A stretch of 6,371 nucleotides of DNA from Deltaproteobacteria bacterium (lineage in GTDB: Bacteria; Desulfobacterota; Desulfobacteria; Desulfobacterales; JAFDCJ01). Below, piece by piece: positions 1 through 4,875 of this stretch. Position 1 is the stretch's first letter. Each line of letters opens with the position of its first letter. Where the stretch lies: assembly GCA_024277475.1 (NCBI GenBank), contig JAJRVC010000656.1:1-6371 (forward strand). Reading direction: 5' to 3'. The position numbers and the translations under genes were made by a program. The notes under the pieces are model-generated. The model had not been told where the DNA came from. It did no database searches and saw only the letters and a program-made list of their open reading frames with translations.

Positions 1-1917
1 ATCCGGACCGACGGACTCCTGCCTACCATTGATGCTGTTCGCAGCAAACTTGATCAGCCTTTGGCCCTGGGGTATTGCAATGTAGGGGAAGTGATAGAGG
101 TAGGGAGCGAGGGAGCGAGGGCGTCAGAGAGTGGACTAAGAATTGGCGATAGGGTTGCCTCTAATGGCAAACATGCCGAGATCGTTAGTGTCCCCATTAA
201 TCTCTGTGCCAGGATTCCGGACAATGTAAGTGATGAATCTGCTGCTTTCGCGGTAATTGGGGCCATTGGCCTGCAGGGGACCAGGCTGGCAAATCCGACC
301 CTGGGTGAGTCCTTTGTGGTGACAGGTCTTGGTTTGGTCGGTTTGATGACTGTCCAGCTTCTCATTGCTCAGGGTTGCCGGGTTTTGGGGATTGATTTTG
401 ATTCGAAAAAATGTAACCTGGCCCGGCAGTTTGGCGCCCAGGCCGTTGATCTTTCAAACAAAGAAGATCCTGTTAGTGCGGCTGAAGAGTTCTCTCGTGG
501 CCGTGGGGTTGATGGAGTGCTGATTTGCGCCTCGGCAAAGAGCAATGAACCGGTCCACCAGGCTGCCTTGATGTGCCGCAAGCGCGGCCGGATTGTATTA
601 ATCGGCGTTGTGGGTCTGGAACTTTCCCGGGCGGATTTTTTTAAAAAAGAGCTTTCTTTTCAGGTTTCCTGTTCCTATGGGCCGGGGCGTTACGATCCTG
701 AGTATGAAGAAAAAGGCCATGACTATCCGCTTGGCTATGTTCGCTGGACCGAGCAACGAAATTTTGAGGCGGTTCTTGATTTGATGTCTGCTGGTAAAAT
801 TGATACAGCACCATTGATCAGTCACCGGTTCCCTCTTGAACAGGCTGTTGATGCGTACCAGGTGCTGAGTGAGGATCGGTCGGCGCTCGGAATTCTTCTT
901 GACTATCCGCAGATTACGCAGATTTCACAGATTGAAAGAAAAGAGAGGACCGTATGCTTCACACCAGAACAACTGCATGAGAGTACCGGCCAGCCGGTTG
1001 TTGGTTTTATCGGGGCTGGTAATTATGCCACCCGGGTTTTGATTCCGGCCTTTAAGGATACAGGGGCGGTTCTGAAATCGGTTGCCTCCAGCGGTGGGGT
1101 AAGCGGCATTCATGCCGGCAGGAAATTCGGTTTTCAGGAGACCACCACCGATACCGAGGGACTCCTGGCCGATTCTGCAATCAATACTGTTGTCATAACA
1201 ACCAGGCACAACAGCCATGCCCGTTTGGTCTGCGACGCTCTAAAGGCCGGCAAACATGTCTTTGTTGAAAAACCTCTCTGTCTCACCCTGGATCAACTGA
1301 AAGAGATTGAGGAGGTTTATTCACAATGGCCCTTATTGATGGTTGGTTTCAACCGGCGCTTCTCTCCCCATATCCAGAAGATCAAAAACCTGCTGGAAGG
1401 TATCCGGCAGCCCAAGTCTTTTATCATGACCGTCAATGCCGGGGCCATCCCGGCGGACCATTGGACCCAGGATTTGGAGGTAGGTGGCGGCCGGGTCATC
1501 GGCGAAGCCTGTCATTTTATTGATCTGCTCAGATATTTAGCTGAATGCGAGATTGCAAGTAGTGAGATTGTGGGAATGAGAGGACAGGGAGATACTGTCA
1601 GTATTCAGCTTGCCTTTGCCGATGGCTCCATCGGCACCATCCACTACTTTGCCAATGGCAGCAAGAAATATCCCAAGGAGCGTTTGGAGATCTTTGCCGC
1701 GGGTCGCATCCTGCAGCTTGATAATTTCAGAAAACTCACCGGCTTCGGCTGGCCCGGGTTTAAGAAGATGAACCTCCGGCAGCAGGACAAGGGCCAGAAA
1801 CAGTGCGCTGCCGCCTTTGTGCAGGCGGTGGAGCAAGGTGGGGTAGCGCCAATTTCGTTTGATGAACTAATGGAGGTGAGCCGGGTAACGATTGAAGTGG
1901 CGGAGGCTTTGAGATGA
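1..1917 (+). CDS. Bi-domain oxidoreductase: medium-chain (alcohol dehydrogenase-like) domain fused to Gfo/Idh/MocA domain, 5'-truncated
   Basis: The frame is open from the first base, so the gene begins outside the window. TTG at 61 lies inside the conserved stretch SKLDQPLALGYCNVGEV and is not a start. From remembered relatives about 70 N-terminal residues are missing; 638 are visible. Residues 1-300 form a medium-chain dehydrogenase/reductase half: GDRV at 49-52, NAD(P)-binding GLGLVG at 109-114 with Asp132 ending the next strand, and a characteristic SYGPGRYDPEYEEKG block at 225-239. A linker (about 300-332) holds a PQI-TQI-SQI repeat. Residues 333-638 form a Gfo/Idh/MocA half: GFIGAGNYA at 335-343, EKP with the likely catalytic Lys424 at 423-425, and a GGG...H..D block at 495-508 with His505. 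Expected reaction: NAD(P)-dependent redox change of a sugar or nucleotide sugar in the cytoplasm; the substrate is unknown. The canonical GHE zinc-ligand motif reads GYC here. The gene overlaps the epimerase by ATGA, indicating translational coupling. The family call is firm; the function is inferred from context. Confidence 0.88.
   Translation: MRTDGLLPTIDAVRSKLDQPLALGYCNVGEVIEVGSEGARASESGLRIGDRVASNGKHAEIVSVPINLCARIPDNVSDESAAFAVIGAIGLQGTRLANPTLGESFVVTGLGLVGLMTVQLLIAQGCRVLGIDFDSKKCNLARQFGAQAVDLSNKEDPVSAAEEFSRGRGVDGVLICASAKSNEPVHQAALMCRKRGRIVLIGVVGLELSRADFFKKELSFQVSCSYGPGRYDPEYEEKGHDYPLGYVRWTEQRNFEAVLDLMSAGKIDTAPLISHRFPLEQAVDAYQVLSEDRSALGILLDYPQITQISQIERKERTVCFTPEQLHESTGQPVVGFIGAGNYATRVLIPAFKDTGAVLKSVASSGGVSGIHAGRKFGFQETTTDTEGLLADSAINTVVITTRHNSHARLVCDALKAGKHVFVEKPLCLTLDQLKEIEEVYSQWPLLMVGFNRRFSPHIQKIKNLLEGIRQPKSFIMTVNAGAIPADHWTQDLEVGGGRVIGEACHFIDLLRYLAECEIASSEIVGMRGQGDTVSIQLAFADGSIGTIHYFANGSKKYPKERLEIFAAGRILQLDNFRKLTGFGWPGFKKMNLRQQDKGQKQCAAAFVQAVEQGGVAPISFDELMEVSRVTIEVAEALR
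103..121 (+). repeat. Two-and-a-bit copies of an 8-nt tandem repeat in coding sequence
   Basis: GGGAGCGA occurs at 103-110 and 111-118, followed by a partial GGG. It encodes part of the loop GSEGARASESG between the EVG and GDRV motifs of the dehydrogenase domain. That loop looks several residues longer than in relatives I remember. The unit is not a multiple of three, so gain or loss of one copy would shift the frame. With only two copies, such slippage is likely to be rare. Confidence 0.5.
908..934 (+). repeat. Three tandem 9-bp units encoding a (P/T/S)QI tripeptide repeat in the interdomain linker
   Basis: The units CGCAGATTA, CGCAGATTT and CACAGATTG lie head to tail and differ at few positions. 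Read in frame they give PQI, TQI and SQI (residues 303-311), exactly between the two oxidoreductase domains. Because the unit is 9 bp, copy-number change would only lengthen or shorten the linker. The motif resembles a dispersed CAGATTACGCAGATT-type repeat that I recall from intergenic regions of many bacterial genomes; that resemblance is from memory and untested. Confidence 0.7.
1902..1906 (+). promoter_or_regulatory. Ribosome binding site (GGAGG) of the epimerase gene
   Basis: GGAGG lies 7 nt before ATG 1914 and 10 nt before a second in-frame ATG at 1917. The spacing favours the first ATG as the start. The site lies inside the last codons of the oxidoreductase gene, so the upstream ribosome runs over it before terminating, which fits coupled translation. 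Confidence 0.65.
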
Positions 1918-3038
1918 TGGCGAACATAAAATACCCCTTGATCGACATCATCGCCGGCGCACGGCCCAACTTCATGAAAATCGCCCCGATCATTCGGGCA
2001 ATGCAGGTTTGGCAACAATCTGGAGGCAGCATGCGATACCGCCTGGTTCATACCGGCCAGCACTATGATGCCCGCATGTCGAACGATTTTTTTGTCCAAC
2101 TCGGCATTCCCGAGCCGGATGCCAATCTGGGAGTCGGCTCTGGTAGCCAGGCCGAGCAAACCTCGGCCATCATGGTACGTTATGAGAAGTTGCTGCTGGA
2201 CCAGTGCAGTGACCTGTGTCTGGTGGTGGGCGATGTCACTTCTACCATGGCGTGTTCCATTGTCGCGCAAAAGATGGGCGTGAAAGTAGCCCATGTGGAG
2301 GGCGGGCTTCGTTCCGGTGACTGGAGCATGCCCGAGGAAATTAACCGCATGGTGACGGACGCCGTCACAAATTATTTTTTTACGACCAGCGAAGTCGCCA
2401 ATCAGAACCTGCGGCGATCCGGCATCCCGGACGAGCGGATTTTTTTTGTTGGCAATACCATGATTGATACGCTGCTGGCGAACATGGACCGGCTGCGCCC
2501 GCCCGTGTTCCGGGATGAATTGGGGTTGGAAGCAGGCCAATATTTTGTGGTGACTCTGCATCGACCGGCAAATGTGGATGAAACCAATCAGTTACAGGCG
2601 ATGCTGATGGCAATCGGAAATGGCTGTCGTGACCTGCCGGTCATCTTTCCGGTTCACCCTCGAACCGCCAAGACTATGCGCGAGATGGATGGCCTGCCGG
2701 ACAATATAAAGCTGGTCGAACCACAACCCTATCTGGAGTTCAATTATCTGGTGAAACACGCCAAGGCAGTGATCACCGACTCGGGCGGCATTACCGAGGA
2801 AACCACGGTTATGGCTGTACCCTGCCTGACGCTGCGGGATACCACCGAGCGGCCGGAGACAGTAGTCATTGGCACAAATGAACTGATCGGCACGGATCCC
2901 GCCGGATTGAAACCCGCTTTGGACAGGCTGTTTGCCGGTGAGTGGAAGCAAGGCGATATCCCGGAAAAATGGGATGGCAAAGCGGGAGAGCGGATTGTGA
3001 CGGTGATGGAACAGTTGTTTGATCAATTCAACGTCTGA
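1914..3038 (+). CDS. wecB: Non-hydrolysing UDP-N-acetylglucosamine 2-epimerase (WecB family)
   Basis: This 374-residue protein has the usual length for the family, a cytoplasmic GT-B-like fold enzyme that interconverts UDP-GlcNAc and UDP-ManNAc. Visible motifs in order: IAGARPNFMKIAPI (12-26, the GTRPE-type phosphate loop), HTGQHYD (46-52), VVGDVTST (104-111), AHVEGGLRSGDWSMPEEINR (126-145), GNTMID (180-185), VTLHRPANVDE (213-223), FPVHPRT (245-251), TDSGGITEE (288-296) and TERPE (311-315). By alignment from memory with E. coli WecB, Asp107, Glu129, Glu141 and His216 match the catalytic Asp95, Glu117, Glu131 and His213. The HRPAN and GARPN forms differ from HREN and GTRPE of the enterobacterial enzyme and mark another clade. 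Substrates such as UDP-GlcNAc(3NAc)A are therefore possible. It starts in an ATGA overlap with the oxidoreductase and ends in a TGATG overlap with the heparinase-like gene. The product probably feeds a ManNAc-type residue into the polymer. Confidence 0.92.
   Translation: MMANIKYPLIDIIAGARPNFMKIAPIIRAMQVWQQSGGSMRYRLVHTGQHYDARMSNDFFVQLGIPEPDANLGVGSGSQAEQTSAIMVRYEKLLLDQCSDLCLVVGDVTSTMACSIVAQKMGVKVAHVEGGLRSGDWSMPEEINRMVTDAVTNYFFTTSEVANQNLRRSGIPDERIFFVGNTMIDTLLANMDRLRPPVFRDELGLEAGQYFVVTLHRPANVDETNQLQAMLMAIGNGCRDLPVIFPVHPRTAKTMREMDGLPDNIKLVEPQPYLEFNYLVKHAKAVITDSGGITEETTVMAVPCLTLRDTTERPETVVIGTNELIGTDPAGLKPALDRLFAGEWKQGDIPEKWDGKAGERIVTVMEQLFDQFNV
2352..2381 (+). repeat. Terminator-like hairpin plus T-tract inside the epimerase gene
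   Basis: GTGACGG (2352-2358) and CCGTCAC (2362-2368) form a perfect 7-bp GC-rich stem with a 3-nt loop. Six bases (AAATTA) then precede a run of seven T at 2375-2381. The shape recalls an intrinsic terminator, but the T-tract starts late for efficient termination. The bases also encode the conserved stretch MVTDAVTNYFF, so protein constraint may explain them. A pausing or attenuation role is possible but unproven. Confidence 0.35.
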
Positions 3039-4702
3039 TGCCTGGACTTCCGACCTATTGGCACACGCTTCGGTACCTGAGGACGGTTCAGCTCTATGGG
3101 CGGGTCTGGTTCCGCTTGGTCAGGCGGCGTGCCGATTTGCGGCCGGCCCCGCCGCTGCGCCTGTTGTGTGGTCGTGACTGGATAAAGCCGGCTCGGCGCA
3201 GGGTAAGCCTGGTTGGGCCTGAGCGCTTCTGTTTTTTGAACGAAATACACGACCTGGCTGATCGAGGCTGGGATGATCCGGCGCAGGCAAAGCTCTGGCG
3301 ATATAATCTGCACTATTTCGACGACTTAAATGCACTGGATGCCGGCCTGCGGTCAGAGTGGCACCGGGCTTTGCTTTTGCGGTGGGTTCTGGAAAATTCG
3401 CCGGCTGTCGGGACGGGGTGGGAGTCCTACCCCACTTCCTTGCGGATTGTGAACTGGATCAAATGGGCGCTGGGCGGCAATGCACTGCCGCAGGAGTACG
3501 TTCAGAGTCTGGCGGTGCAGGCCCGCTGGCTTTCCCGACGGTTGGAGATTCATTTGCTGGGAAATCACCTGTTTGCCAATGCCAAGGCGCTGGTGTTCGC
3601 CGGTTTGTTTTTTGAGGGCCTGGAGGCCGGGGACTGGCTGAAAAAAGGCCTGCGCATCCTGAAGCGGGAGGTGCGGGAGCAGATTTTGACCGATGGGGGC
3701 CATTTTGAGCGCAGTACGTTGTATCACTCCCTGGCGCTTGAAGATATGCTGGATCTGTGCAATGTAACCTCTGTTTTTGCTGGGGCGGTCCCTTCGCGCC
3801 TGCAATCGACGATTGCAGGCTGGCGAGAACGGATCGGTCCCATGCGCGACTGGCTTGCGGCGATGTGTCATCCGGATGGCGAGATCAGTTTCTTCAATGA
3901 TGCGGCAAAGGGTATTGCCCCGGCACCAATCGAACTTGAGCAGTACGCTGCCAGGCTGGGGTTTTCCGAGCGGGCTGCCTCGGTTCAAGGCGTTACCCAC
4001 CTTGCTGACAGCGGATACGTACGGATTGAACAGGGGGGAACTGTGGCGATTTTGGATGTTGCTCCTGTTGGCCCGGATTACCTTCCTGGGCATGCGCACG
4101 CCGATACCTTGTCCTTCGAGCTGTCTTTGTTCGGGCAACGTGTTCTCGTGAATTCAGGTACTTCTTGCTATGGTAACAGTGCCGAGCGGCTGCGGCAGCG
4201 TGGGACGGCGGCGCACAACACCGTAGTGGTGGATGGGCGCGATTCTTCCGAAGTGTGGGCCGGCTTCCGCGTGGCGCGGCGGGCGCGGCCAGTGGGGCTG
4301 GAGGTGGTGCGCAACGGCGGGATGACTATGGTACGCTGCGCCCACGATGGCTACCGGCGCCTGCCGGGCAAGCCGGGGCATTTGCGGCAATGGTCGTTCA
4401 GTGGGAACGCGCTGGTGGTGGAAGACCGTGTTTCAGGCAGGTTCGGGCGCGCGGCGGCGCGGTTCCATCTGCATCCATCAATTAAACTCGAAAGTGGTAT
4501 GGAATCCGGCAAATGTGAGAAGGTGGCATTGCGATTACCAAAAGGGCAAGAGATTCATTTTTCAGTTGAAGGAGGTTTATTGCGCAAGGAGACGACTACC
4601 TGGCACCCTGAATTTGGCTGCAGCGAGCCGAATCTTTGTCTTGTTGCGGACTTCAATCGTTCAGTGCTTCGCACACAGCTCGAATGGGATAGCGGGGTTT
4701 GA
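3038..4702 (+). CDS. Heparinase II/III-family (alginate-lyase-like) protein of a polysaccharide cluster
   Basis: The protein has 554 residues and appears complete at both ends. The N-terminus (TYWHTLRYLRTVQLYGRVWFRL, shown as residues 6-27 only in part elsewhere) is typical of the EPS-cluster branch and has no hydrophobic signal peptide or lipobox. Residues about 80-300 form the (alpha/alpha) toroid: LWRYNLHYFDDL (86-97), LLGNHLFANAKAL (173-185) and STLYHSLALEDM (226-237). Residues about 320-550 form the beta-sandwich heparinase II/III-like part: DYLPGHAHADTLSFEL (347-362), VNSGTSCYGN (371-380) and AAHNTVVVDG (391-400). Asn176-His177, Tyr229 and His352/His354 match the positions where polysaccharide lyases of this fold keep their neutralising Asn/His and acid/base Tyr/His. 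The expected chemistry is C5 proton abstraction from a uronic acid, giving beta-elimination or possibly epimerisation. The start overlaps the epimerase stop (TGATG) and has no clear Shine-Dalgarno, so translation probably depends on coupling. The family call is firm; activity and location are open. Confidence 0.88.
   Translation: MPGLPTYWHTLRYLRTVQLYGRVWFRLVRRRADLRPAPPLRLLCGRDWIKPARRRVSLVGPERFCFLNEIHDLADRGWDDPAQAKLWRYNLHYFDDLNALDAGLRSEWHRALLLRWVLENSPAVGTGWESYPTSLRIVNWIKWALGGNALPQEYVQSLAVQARWLSRRLEIHLLGNHLFANAKALVFAGLFFEGLEAGDWLKKGLRILKREVREQILTDGGHFERSTLYHSLALEDMLDLCNVTSVFAGAVPSRLQSTIAGWRERIGPMRDWLAAMCHPDGEISFFNDAAKGIAPAPIELEQYAARLGFSERAASVQGVTHLADSGYVRIEQGGTVAILDVAPVGPDYLPGHAHADTLSFELSLFGQRVLVNSGTSCYGNSAERLRQRGTAAHNTVVVDGRDSSEVWAGFRVARRARPVGLEVVRNGGMTMVRCAHDGYRRLPGKPGHLRQWSFSGNALVVEDRVSGRFGRAAARFHLHPSIKLESGMESGKCEKVALRLPKGQEIHFSVEGGLLRKETTTWHPEFGCSEPNLCLVADFNRSVLRTQLEWDSGV
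3798..3820. repeat. Perfect 23-bp palindrome (11-bp arms, 1-nt centre) inside the heparinase-like gene
   Basis: GCCTGCAATCG at 3798-3808 and its exact reverse complement CGATTGCAGGC at 3810-3820 flank a single A. The flanking bases do not pair. As single-stranded DNA or RNA it would fold into a 10-bp stem with a GAC loop. It encodes a non-motif stretch (RLQSTIAG, residues 254-261) in the helical domain, so protein conservation is unlikely to impose it. Its function is unknown. Confidence 0.75.
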
Positions 4703-4724
4703 AGATTCTGGTTCTTAGTTTTTT

Positions 4725-4828
4725 ATGGTTCATTCGTGAAATAGTCGTGACAATCGTCAGTAACTGCATGACGAAAATACATCGGATTTAACAACTCTGT
4801 TCAAGTTTTGTTTGTTGAAATGAACCAT
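4725..4828. repeat. 10-bp inverted repeat spanning the 173-nt gap before the glycosyltransferase gene
   Basis: ATGGTTCATT (4725-4734) and AATGAACCAT (4819-4828) are perfect reverse complements separated by 84 nt. The gap from 4703 to 4875 is AT-rich and has no gene I can support. The right arm abuts a possible -35 element. It could be a looping operator, the ends of a small degenerate element, or chance. Confidence 0.5.
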
Positions 4829-4854
4829 GACAGAGAGCGTTCCATTTTTATGTT
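4827..4854 (+). promoter_or_regulatory. wbuB: Candidate sigma70-type promoter for the glycosyltransferase gene
   Basis: ATGACA at 4827-4832 matches the -35 consensus at five of six positions. After a 16-nt spacer, TATGTT at 4849-4854 matches the -10 consensus at four of six. The predicted transcript would start near 4861, giving a leader of about 15 nt that includes the ribosome site. The -10 is weak and the AT-rich context raises the chance of a false match. Confidence 0.3.
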
Positions 4855-4864
4855 TATGAAAAAC

Positions 4865-4868
4865 AAGG
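4865..4868 (+). promoter_or_regulatory. wbuB: Weak ribosome binding site (AAGG) of the glycosyltransferase gene
   Basis: AAGG ends 7 nt before ATG 4876. It supports this start: the next downstream in-frame ATG is at codon 29, after the conserved N-terminal HYFPPE motif. Confidence 0.45.
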
Positions 4869-4875
4869 CCACGGG

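Noticed and set aside
61..63. TTG as start codon of the first gene
   Set aside because: The same frame is open and conserved upstream to base 1, so this TTG is an internal leucine codon.
941..980. AAGAGAGG followed by ATG at 954, suggesting a separate start for the Gfo/Idh half
   Set aside because: That ATG is out of frame and meets a stop after eight codons; the two domains are continuous in one frame.
985..998. ACCGGC-CA-GCCGGT inverted repeat
   Set aside because: Six-base GC-rich arms are expected by chance in coding DNA of this composition.
1644..2561. 305-codon antisense open frame over the oxidoreductase end and epimerase
   Set aside because: It lies opposite two clearly conserved genes, carries no recognisable motif, and its His/Gln/Arg-rich composition is typical of a shadow frame.
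3353..4138. 261-codon antisense open frame within the heparinase-like gene
   Set aside because: The sense strand encodes conserved catalytic motifs over the same interval; the antisense product has no family features.
4703..4875. A remnant gene or RNA gene in the intergenic gap
   Set aside because: All frames are broken by stops apart from the 19-codon frame at 4820, and no tRNA, riboswitch or JUMPstart/ops-like motif is visible.
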